Below are positions 22,999 to 32,984 of a stretch of 64,000 nucleotides of DNA, in pieces (positions within the stretch are counted from its first letter, which is position 1; every line of letters starts with the position of its first letter). The DNA comes from Pezicula radicicola (taxonomy: Eukaryota; Ascomycota; Leotiomycetes; Helotiales; Dermateaceae), in the NCBI GenBank assembly GCA_003008705.1, contig PDUO01000010.1, positions 1,302,001 to 1,366,000 on the forward strand, read 5' to 3'. The notes under the pieces are model-generated. The model ran no database searches, was not told where the DNA came from, and saw only the letters and a list, made by a program, of their open reading frames with translations. A program made the translations under genes and the position numbers.

Positions 22999-25056
22999 AT
23001 GGCACGACTACGACAACCTTTTCCAAGTTTGTTTTTGTCACTTGTGACGTTTTTGACATTCGTGGGGGTTGTTGTGGGATATGGTGGAGTTGGAGGGTCT
23101 GTAGGATCTTCTTGGGATATTAATAATCCTGAACATCGAAAGGCTTGTCAGGCTCATACGAGGAATCCTTTGAGTGGTTGTGATGGGGATAGGACGATTT
23201 TTGTGGGGGGCAATGGGACGTTTAAGACTGTTCAATCAGGTATCTATCTCACCTCATCCATTCATTAATTCAAACCCCCTGCAGTCCTTAATGCAATAGA
23301 AGGGCCAAAACTAAAAACACACTAAAAACCCCTCATGATTCTAACTAACATAAATTTAATAGCCGTAGCATCCCTACCCAACAACACAACCCCCTACACA
23401 ATCCTAATCGCATCAGGAAACTACACAGAACAAGTAAACGTAACTCGAATAGGACCAACCTATCTCCTAGGCCAAACATCCTATCCTCTCAACCAATCTC
23501 TCAATACAGTAACCATATCATGGGCTTCACAATCAGGGATCGTAGGTCCTAATAATACGGCTGGTGATAATGCTTATACTTCTACTCTTACGGTTGCTCC
23601 TAATTTGGATGCTGCTTTGACTGGTAGTGGTACTACTGGTTTTGCAGTTCCTGATGATACTCCTTTTGGTTGTGTTGATTTTAGGACTTATAATTTGGAT
23701 TTTGTTAATGATTATGCGGATCATGGTGGGTGTTTTTCTTTTTCTTTTTCTTTTTCTTTTTCTTTTTCTTTTTCTTTTTCTTTTTCTTTTTCTTTTTCTT
23801 TTTCTTTTTCTTTTTCTTTTTCCCCTTTTTGTCTTTCTTTTTTGGGGGGGGGGGTTGGGGATTGGGATTGGGATATGCACAGATGTGATTATGAGGGATC
23901 AACTGATGAAGAGGAGAAAAGAGGAGATGGGAGGGAATTTCTGGGTTGGAAATGTGGAAATGTGGATATGTGTGAATGATGGCTAACATTTTTCTGGGAT
24001 CATTTAGCTGTCAACCCGAGTTTAGCACTTAGTATCAGTCGTGCAAATGGTGGTTTCTACTATACAGGTTTCTACAGTTACCAAGATACCGTTCGTTTCC
24101 CCTTCTCTTCATTTCCTTACTCATTCCCTCATTCCTTCCCCCCAACCCTCTTACAAAACGAAAATCCAATTTACTAATGTCAGTTTTATAACTGTAGATA
24201 TATGTTGGAAAACTAGGAAACGCATATTTCAAAAACGGTGAAGTAGCAGGACAAACTGATTTCTTCTATGGTTTTGGTACTGCTTGGGTAGAATCTACTT
24301 CAATGTTCGTTCTATACCCTCCTCCCCTTCTCCCCTCTCCCATCATCCCCTCCTCTCCTCTCAAAAAATACCAAGAAAAACCCCCCTAACACGAAAACAA
24401 TCAGATCCCTCCGTAACTGCGGCGGTGGAATAACAGCCTGGAAAGGAACAAACACAACCTTTCTAAACCACTATGGAATCTACATAGTATCCTCGAACGT
24501 CCACGCTGCAAATTCTAGTATCGCAGAAACCATAAAAGGGAAATGTCCTTTGGGGAGACCGTGGAATCTTCAGATGAGAAGTATTTTCGCGAATACTTAT
24601 TTGGATGCTAGTATTCTGAGTACGGGGTTTATTGATTGGGCTGGAACGCCTAGGTATACTGTTAATTTGACTGTGCAGGTATGTTTACTGCCTCTTCATT
24701 TCTTTTTTTTCTTCTTTTTCTTTCGGTTTGGGTTCTGGTTCGGGGGATTGCTTGGGTTGGGTTAGGTTTGGAGAGAAGGGAGAGGAGGAGAAGAGGTGGG
24801 GATTTGAGAAATGAGAGGTGTGAGAGGGGTTTGAATGATTTATGGATTTTGAAAATCAGAGAGTACTAATATTCTTGCAAAATAGGCTGAATATCACGAT
24901 TACGGACCAGGATATAATGAAACGGGTAGAGCAATAAGTCTCTACGATACACAGTTAACACCTCAACAATGGAGTGTTTACTCCAGTCCCGCCAAGGTTT
25001 TCCAAACTCCAAATGGGACGTTTGGAAATATTGGATGGATTGATTTTTCGGTTTAG
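22999..25056 (+). CDS. Secreted pectin methylesterase, carbohydrate esterase family 8
   Basis: Six exons, 22999-23239, 23363-23725, 24008-24090, 24198-24304, 24405-24678 and 24886-25056, join in frame to 412 residues. The enzyme removes methyl esters from homogalacturonan outside the cell. A signal peptide is visible (SLFLSLVTFLTFVGVVVG). The beta-helix family marks are GGNGTFKTVQSAVASLPNN, the catalytic Asp pair D228 (YSYQDTIYVG) and D250 (GQTDFFYG), and R316 in GRPWN. These residues are completed only by splicing: intron 1 (123 bp) ends at AG 23361-23362, and intron 2 (282 bp) contains a long TTTTTC microsatellite. The pair of this gene and the PL4 lyase 19 kb away point to a pectin-using lifestyle. 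Confidence 0.9.
23733..23822. repeat. Hexanucleotide microsatellite (TTTTTC)15 inside an intron
   Basis: Fifteen uninterrupted copies of TTTTTC fill much of intron 2 of the pectin methylesterase gene. They create spurious poly-Lys/Arg frames on the minus strand and Phe/Ser frames on the plus strand. Confidence 0.95.
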
Positions 25057-25226
25057 GTTCTTATTCGTTCTTGTGATTTTTGGGGGGTTTTTTTGCGGCA
25101 AGGGGGGGTTGAGTTTTGAGGGGTTTGAGGAGAAGAGATGGGAGGGGAGGGGGTGATTTGTATATATATTTATTTCTATTTGGTATATATGAATTGATTG
25201 AGAAGACCTTTGATTTCGATATATAC

Positions 25227-25375
25227 GAGTTCTAATCGGGCTAGAGTACTAAGTTATAGATGTTCTTTACGTAGAGGCGTGGTCAGGTAAGGTAAGTTTA
25301 CCTACTTGATTCTGTGTCACTGGTTTGGTTTAGATTCACTTTATTAGAGTTGAGTGATCAACACATTGGGTAATT
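25227..25375. repeat. Diverged direct repeat, copy 1
   Basis: About 145 bp resembling 25807-25948. Both start GAGTT...TCGGGCTA(G/A)AGTA and share a long block around CTTGATTCnGTGTCACTGnTTTGGTTTA. The two copies are in the same orientation about 430 bp apart. Confidence 0.6.
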
Positions 25376-25733
25376 ATAAAACCCTCGATCTCTACGAAAT
25401 GAAAATTGAGTGTATATATGACTGAAATGTATAAACTTAGTAAGTACTAGCCTTCCACAATTAGAGGGAAAACTGTGGGTCTTATATACAAAGATCACTT
25501 GTATAGACGCATCGTATTGATCCCGAATGCTATATGAAATGAGCCATTTTGGATGTAAAACCATTGCGTGGACCGGCTGCGAATTTGAGACTATTTGTAG
25601 AAGAGGCTTTGCCAGGCTTAATATAAGGAAAAACATAACGATATAATGTTTATGCTATATGGTGGCTGGTACTATAGCACGTGATAGACGGGTAATAGAT
25701 GCCCGGTGGATTTGAAAGAAGGTTGACTCTAAT

Positions 25734-25806
25734 ATAATCGTCGGCTGCTAGGAGCGCAGCGACGTACGAGGCTCCGGAACGGACAAACCTGACAGCCGAC
25801 GATTAT
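25734..25806. repeat. Foldback: perfect 14-bp inverted repeat with 45-nt spacer
   Basis: ATAATCGTCGGCTG at 25734-25747 is the exact reverse complement of 25793-25806. The right arm abuts the start of direct-repeat copy 2 at 25807. This could be a miniature foldback element or the footprint of one. Confidence 0.7.
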
Positions 25807-25948
25807 GAGTTTCAGTCGGGCTAAAGTAATAGCCGTAGATTAATTTCACATGGAAGGGTGGTAAGATGCTTACTTGATTCGGTGTCACTGATTTGGTTTA
25901 TATTCACTTACTAGATTCGAGTGATCGACTCACTTGGGTTGGGTAACT
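25807..25948. repeat. Diverged direct repeat, copy 2
   Basis: Same orientation as 25227-25375, with high visible identity in the block around GTGTCACTGATTTGG. It starts immediately after the foldback. Confidence 0.6.
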
Positions 25949-26322
25949 CACTCGTTTTACTTTTTTGATTTGAGTAGTTAGCTCGCTTCTACTTTTCATG
26001 AATCTCAACCATCCTTATACATGCCATAATAACTGCTTTGAAACAGCGTCCTAACTTCGAAGCTTACTAGGTACTTTCCTGCTTTCCCCTCTCTTTTCTC
26101 CTCGACTGCATAGCAAGCTCATGCACTTCCCAAGACAGGTCTCTTTCTTGCCACGGACGTTTTTTTTAGGATGCGCAGACACCTTGGCGCTTCGATATCG
26201 AGATCTCATCTTCTCATACAAAACCATCATGTTCTAGCTTTATGAATGCAGACAGGATATATAACGCCGTTTCCCAATAACCAAAGTCTTGCTTCTCCCA
26301 GGGTACTGCATGAATGTTCTTT

Positions 26323-26670
26323 TCAGTGGGTAATGTCTCCCGTCGCCTGCTCCGTGTGTGGCTTGATCAAGGGGGTACTCTCATCGGCTGAACGCTCGTC
26401 ATTGATCTGGATTGGACTTGCAACCACTGTCGAAGACGATGATGAAGGCATTGGCGTGCCGGTACGAGGGCGAGAGACTTGTCCTCGAAAGATCATGATG
26501 ACTGATAGTATGATGCAGCAAGGTGCGAGGAGACTGCCATGAGGTCAGCCACGTGCTGACTGGGTATTTTCGTACCTAGTAAGCGGGGAAGAGGGGCATC
26601 TGGGGTAGGGTATGATGGCTTACCTGAATGCGAACCAGAACCATATATCATTGCTGGATGTGGGTACCAT
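26323..26670 (-). CDS. Putative small single-pass membrane protein
   Basis: Two exons, 26670-26624 and 26533-26323, join in frame through a 90-bp GT..AG intron to 85 residues. The short N terminus (MVPTSSND) leads straight into a hydrophobic span interrupted by the intron: IWFWFAFSLLAPCCIILSVI. A basic stop-transfer segment (FRGQVSRPRTG) and a hydrophilic, Ser- and acidic-rich tail ending TGDITH follow. That the splice fuses two halves of a single membrane span supports the model. I do not recognise a family. Cross-species conservation or RNA-seq would be needed to be sure it is a gene. Confidence 0.45.
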
Positions 26671-28261
26671 TATTTCGACATTCTTTGGATGGCTGAAGTG
26701 AGATCTGGTGTTTCGTTGCTGACAGAAGTAGAGTTGTTGTTGAAAGAAAAGGTTGGGTAGGAAGGAAGGACTCGCTGCCGAGCTTGTGATTAGTATGGTG
26801 GTGGCTGCTTCAATTAACCCTTGCCAATACTGTACCCACCTTACCAAATGAAGTGAAAATTCTACTTCATACCTTTGCTTTGTAAAGTCTAAATTGTGCA
26901 AATGAACATGGTCAGGTTTTGACATGCTTTTCATACTGTACCTGGTGCTGCTAGATGGATATCGCAGTGTCTTTCGTGTTTCTCCGAGTCCATCTATTTT
27001 CTACTTGGAACAAACCCGCCGCCCTGGTACGGTTGTTGTCTCGCTAGTCGCGAATCTAACGACCAGGACTTGTTGCCGTGGGATTGGGAGCCGATGCAGA
27101 ATGACCTTCCCCGAACTGTCTGAACAGACCAGATTGCTGCAGGAGTCCAGAGAGTGCGATAGCATATTGCATCGTGAACCTTGCATCTGAATTCTTGTAT
27201 TTTAAGTTACTGAAACAAATTGACCATTAATATTATGAAAGTGATGGGTGTTCACTGATGGATGGAAATGGTATCTATCATAGGAGGATTGGATCGGCGT
27301 TCAGATTTAGTGTATGCATGATATCACGTGGGTTTGTGTTGGCAGCGCGTTCAAAAAGACAAGATCCCTGTCTCGTAACGAAGTCACAAACTCACGAACT
27401 CCTCTGCTTGCTTTTTACAATTAACGGACCCCCCCTTCTTCCCACCTTTGTTCAAAGCACTGACTGATCACGGTAACTAGGTATCCTCTTCCCCGTGCCT
27501 TGCCACAACTCACTTTCCGATTTGTTGCTCAAACCTTTCCTTTGTTTGCTATTCAAACGAGAAGAATTCCAACTTTGAATTCTTGTGTTCCCTGACAGCA
27601 CTACGGCAGACGCGTTGCGGGGGGTGTCAGAACCATGCTTCCAGCCGCAACAAGCGGTCAAAGTTTCGGTCTCCGCAGCATCCACAAACTTCTGTTGTCT
27701 TCCTCTTCCTTATCATCATCAATTCAGCCTTCACTCGCTCTACAATTACTCATTACTCTCCTCGCTAAGACGGAGCTGAGAAGGTCAGAGGCTCAGCTCG
27801 TTCCCCATAAACTCGAAGGACGTCCTAGCTCCTTCTAGTCGTGGAGTTAGCCCAGTTGGCAGACACTGCACAAGGCGGGGAGGGACAAGCGCCGATCCTC
27901 ACTCCACTTCTTCCTTGACAAGACAACCCTGCGAGCCTGCATACAAGTATAAAGCATCTTTCTTCGCCCGGGCGCATTTTCCAACTTTCCTACCCTTCTT
28001 CGCATTTCATTTACACCTTAACGTTAACCTTTAGGTAGGAGCTCCTCTCTTCCTCCGTCAGCCTTCTCAGTTATTTGAATAGCTCAATTGTTTTCCGTAC
28101 CTCTGTTCCTTTTGGGCAACCTACTTGAGTTAAATCATTCAGGAAGCTAACTCAAAGTCTATAGCTTGACCTGGTATTCATTACACGCAATATTCCAGAG
28201 CGAGCGAGACAGTGATTGACAACGTCAATTTCAATTTGGACGTCACCCTCAATATCTCACC
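26671..28261. other. Intergenic, 1.6 kb, upstream of Argonaute
   Basis: No gene recognised. A tRNA-like fragment at 27843-27910 was examined and rejected. The last 400 bp are C/T-rich and presumably hold the Argonaute promoter and a long 5' leader. Confidence 0.45.
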
Positions 28262-31200
28262 ATGGCTGATCGTGGACGAGGTGGTAGAGGGGGAGGCCGC
28301 GGTGGCGGAGACAGGGGTGGTTTCCGTGGAGGACGTGGTGGTGGAGGAGATCGAGGGGGATTTGGAGATCGTGGTGGCTTCCGCGGGGGTCGTGGTGGAG
28401 GAGATCGAGGCGGATTTGGAGATCGTGGTGGCTTCCGCGGGGGTCGTGGAGGTGGTCGCGGTGGATTTGGCGGCCCAGTACAGATTTTCAGGTAGGTTCT
28501 TGGATTGCTACAATTACTCTGTAATTGAATTGAATGTCGACTAACTTTTTCTTCTACAGTGATCCAAACACCAGTCCTACCCCCGATGCTGCCATTACGA
28601 AAATCGAGGACGACTATATGAAGAACACTTCTGGAATTGGTGCTCTGAAGCTATCTGCGGTGTTTCCACCACGCCCTGGGCACGGCACTTTGGGCCAAAA
28701 GCTCACTGTCTATGCCAATTACTACGAAATGAAACCCAGTCCCAAGCTTAGCTTGACACGATACAATGTCGAAGTCTCTCCAGAAGAGAAAGGAAAGAAG
28801 TTGAAGCGGATTTTTGAGCTTCTTCTTGCCAAGCCTGAGTTTTCAAGCGTTCCAATTGCTTCTGAATTCAAGTCTTTAATCATCAGCAAGGAGCCACTCA
28901 GCATCCCCGATAGCTACACAACAGACATTGTGTATCTTGCTGAAGATCAAGACGAGCCGAAAGCCAATGCGAAGACTTATAAAGTCAGAGTAGTTTCTCC
29001 AACTACGTTGGCAATTGATGATCTGGTGACCTACCTTCGGGCCACTTCGAATACTGGACCTGCCTTTGAGCAGAAGTACGAAGTAATACAGGGACTAAAC
29101 ACTTTGATGGGCCATCAACCCAATGTGGATACGTCCGTTGTTTCCATCGGTCAAAACAGACATTTCTCGCTAACGAGAAACAACCGGAACAACATTCAAA
29201 TTCTTGGTGGCGGCCTTGAATCGCTGCGTGGTTATTTCCAAAGCATCCGTGCTGCCACCGGCAGAATGCTAATTAACGTTAATGTCAGCCACGGTGTTTT
29301 CCTGCAACCAGACTTGCTCTCCACCTTGTACCCCCAGCTTGGTACAGGTCATCGTCACACTTTGCAGACCAAGATCAAGAGAATGCGCATCACGGTAACC
29401 CACCTGCCGACTAATGTTTCCAAGAAGACCGGAAAGGTGGTTCCTCGTGTCAAGACAATTTTTGGTTTAGCTCACCCAGCAGACGGCAATGGGGACGAGC
29501 ACGCACCCCAAGTTTCTGACTTTGCCGCTGGCCCTAAGGGAGTCAAATTCTGGTTGTCCGAAGCGCCACCGCCAGCCGTAGACACGAAGGCAAAGCCAAC
29601 CAAAGCGAAGAAGCCTGCTGGGAAGGCTCTACCGAGCAACGCGTACATCTCAGTTTGGGATTATTTCAAGGCCAAATACCCAGATGTTGTCTTAAACGAG
29701 CGCAACCCAGTCGTAAATGTTGGCAATCGAGATAATCCCAGCTACCTTCCAGCTGAGGTGTGCAAAGTCATCGAAGGTCAAACCATTAAACGCCGCCTTA
29801 GTCCAGATCAAACAAAGTCAATGATCGATTTTGCTGTGCGAACACCTTTTGCCAATGCAACATCGATCACCACCGATGGTAGAGCCGCGCTTGGTTTTAA
29901 TAGCCCAAACTTGGCAAAGTTCGGTGTTACCGTAAGCCTTGGTTTGATAACCGTTCCTGCTCGTCAACTGCCGGCACCTGGTGTCAAGTACAGAGATCTG
30001 GCAGGCAAAGATACAACGGTGGCTCCAAGAGACGGAAGCTGGAACATGCGTGACATTAAGTTCCACACCGGCTCGACTATTAATCCATGGACTTACCTTC
30101 ACATCCAAAGTGACAGGGGTGGTCACCGAGAAATATTCGGCGATGAGGGCTTTTTGACATACACTTTGCAACAGTTTGTCAAGTTTATGAACCGATCTGG
30201 CATCCAAGCCGGTCCTCCTATGAAAGGCCCATCTGGTAGATATCCAAGTGCGTACATATACTTATTTACTTGAAACCCAGAAAACTAACATCGATATAGC
30301 ACTTAGGATGACTGATGGAAATGAAGCTAGCAACGACGCAGAGATCAGGCGTCTTTTCACCAACATGGGTAGTGCGCCGCCAGCAAGCCGGCCGAAATTT
30401 GTTCTAGTTATTCTACCATACAACGATACCGCAATGTACAACAGTATCAAGACCGCCGCAGACACTATTGCTGGCATTCATACTGTGTGTGTTGTCGGGT
30501 CGAAGTTTGGTCAAGAAAAGGTACGTGGCCTTTAATCATTAATTAGCGACTCTGTTTTCCTCCTTAAACCATACTGACGAGAAATCTTTGTCTTGCAGGG
30601 CCAGCCTCAGTACTTTGGCAACATCTGCCTCAAATTCAACCTCAAGGCTGGTGGGATTAACCAAACCTTGGATGCTCCAAAACTTGGCCTGATCAGTGAG
30701 GGCAAGACGATGGTTGTCGGAATCGACGTTACGCATCCCTCCCCTGGTTCGAAGGAGGAGGCGCCATCGGTTGCGGCCATGGTCGCATCAATAGATAAAT
30801 TCCTCGGTCAATGGCCATCCATCTTCCAGACTCAAGAAGGTAGGAAGGAGATGGTTGAAGCTCTCGAATCGATGATGCTGTCACGCCTGACCTTGTGGCA
30901 GAAGCACAACAAAAACGCCCTGCCTGACCACATCCTCATCTACAGAGATGGTGTTTCAGAAGGCCAATACCAGCTGGTGTTGGACAATGAGCTGCCGCTG
31001 ATCCGTCGAGCCTGCGCTCAGAAGTATCCTGCCACCGCCACGAAGCAGGGATTGCCGAAGATTTCAATCATTGTCTGTGGCAAACGCCACAACACTCGAT
31101 TCTATCCTACTTCGGAGCAAAATGCTGACAAGAATGCCAATTGCCGCAATGGTACTATTGTCGATCGCGGTGTGACTGAGGTGCGCTTCTGGGACTTCTT

Positions 31201-31567
31201 CCTCCAAGCGCACACTAGTCTGAAGGGAACTGCTCGCCCCTGCCATTACTACGTGATTTTGGATGAGATTTTCGGTGGTCGACAAGCCAAGCCGCCTCAC
31301 AAGAATAATGCCGACGCGCTTGAAGATCTCACCCATAACATGTGTTATCTGTTCGGTCGGGCAACCAAAGGTGTTAGTTTGTGCCCGCCAGCCTACTATG
31401 CCGATGTCCTTTGCACCCGGACACGTTGTTACATGTCGGATTACTTCGATCCCGGGGATTCTTCACATGCGACTCCTAGTGTGGCTAGCGGACAAGGGAG
31501 CCAGACTCGTGCTATTCGTGAAGTCAAGGTTCCTGATTCAATCAAGGACTCCATGTACTACATTTGA
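28262..31567 (+). CDS. Argonaute protein (QDE-2-like) with RGG-rich N terminus
   Basis: Four exons, 28262-28491, 28560-30247, 30300-30520 and 30599-31567, give 1035 residues. Argonautes bind small guide RNAs and silence matching transcripts. Residues 1-75 are an RGG/FGG repeat. The N domain follows, then linker 1 (about residues 290-325, SLRGYFQSIRAATGRMLINVNVSHG), PAZ (about 340-500, including SVWDYFKAKYP and NPSYLPAEVC), and Mid-PIWI from about 669 (PKFVLVILPYND). Catalytic positions appear intact: D756 in GIDVTHPSP, a Glu in MVEALESMM (E800 or E803), D830 in YRDGVSEGQ, and D982 in PPAYYADVL where animal Argonautes have His (a DEDD tetrad). It ends DSMYYI. Slicer activity is plausible but unproven. 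Confidence 0.95.
28309..28475. repeat. Intragenic GGN-rich minisatellite encoding the RGG tract
   Basis: A unit of about 60 bp encoding GDRGGFGDRGGFRGGRGG is repeated nearly exactly in exon 1 of Argonaute (compare 28347-28400 and 28401-28455). Such a tract can change length by slippage. Confidence 0.7.
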
Positions 31568-32984
31568 GTGGTTCTTTCAAATTTTCAGTCACTCGATTTG
31601 TTTGAGTAACCAAGAACATTTGAATAACACAACGAACGACAGTAGGACCACGGAAGCTCTTTAACGGAGTACTCACTATGACGAAACTACGAAATTTGTT
31701 TTCTGCCTGCTTTTCCGCCTGCTTTTCTCTTTGATTGGACGCTCATTACTTGACTCTACTCTGCGTGGTTTTCCTTGGCTAAGAAGTTGAAGATTTGGTG
31801 GTACGGATGTGGGAACGAGCGAGCGGGTTTATGGTATTTACTTGCTAGAATGACTGGAAATGACTTGTTGACTTGGACTTTATGGTGATGTGATGCTTTC
31901 AGTCACCTGGATGAAGTGAGTTAAACTCAGCGAACTACCCATTTAAATCATCTTACTCCGTACTTCTCTATATCACTTACCCACCTATATCCCTCCCCAG
32001 TGCCAACATCTACACAATCCTCCCTCTACCTCATTTGCGACACACAAGTATAAAATACCAACTAAACCACCCACAATACCTACCCTAATCATTTAAAACA
32101 TAAACTACCTAACCCAAACCCTCCATCCTGTGTACTCTTTTAATATAGAGGTATCCATAGACAACTTTAATCGCTTAATCAACCCCCCTAGTTGAAATCC
32201 CTAGACGAAAATAAATCATCTAAGGGGCAAAAAAGGGTAAGTGTACCGTACCCGCTAGTAGAAGATTTACCTCTCTACCTAACTTGACTTAGTTTTCCTA
32301 TTCTGTAGAGAAGAGAAGAGAAGAGTTATTGATTTTATATAAATTTTGATTTCATTGCTATATTTATTGTGTGACTTGTTTTGTTAGGGAGAGGGGAAAG
32401 GGGAAAGGGGAGTGGGAGGGATGAAAGAAATTGAGATTGAAGGAGTTTGAGTTTCCTGACAGGACCAGGAGTAGCATAATAGAAAGGAAGGCCTTTGTAA
32501 GAAGTGAAGTTAGATATTGTACATGAAGTACTCCAACATATAATATGGATTACAAGTCAAAAGGAAAAAGTCAGTCACCCAAAAAGTAGAACCACACTAT
32601 CACAGCACAACTGGAAAAATGATTCATCGAAAAGCCATTTCATGCTTCGATGCTAAACTAATAATTTTGTTTTGTTTGCCCATCTCCCACCAGCTAGCTC
32701 TCAGCAATCTCCACTATCTCTATGATGCCTAGGGGGCAAAAATTACACTATTCTACAAATTTTCAAAAGCCCAAGGCGACGACCCTCCCTCCCCGTTTGT
32801 ATTGAAGTGAAGTCCCTTGCTTGCTTTCCCTTTTGATGCTATTTCGCTACCTTGCTTGCTTTCTTTCTTTCCATCATCCTTTTCTTCCTTCCTGCAGTCA
32901 TTAATCTCCAAGTAAAATCAAATCATCGCCAAAGAAGAGAAAGAAACTCCCAGTTATTCAAGACCGTTGTCCTATTATGATATG
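31568..32984. other. Convergent intergenic stretch, 1.4 kb
   Basis: The stretch lies between the 3' ends of Argonaute (plus) and NUP145 (minus). It has no credible ORF. Simple repeats include GAGAA units at about 32307-32325 and GGGGAAA units at about 32394-32410. It probably contains both 3' UTRs. Confidence 0.5.

Noticed and set aside
23533..23989. Lys/Arg-repeat and Phe/Ser-repeat ORFs on both strands.
   Set aside because: They are translations of the (TTTTTC)15 microsatellite within intron 2 of the pectin methylesterase gene.
27843..27910. Possible tRNA gene: GTGGAGT...ACTCCAC ends pair perfectly and TAGCCCAGTTGG resembles the A box.
   Set aside because: No valid D stem, anticodon stem or T arm can be drawn between the ends, and the B box (GGTTCGANTCC) is missing.
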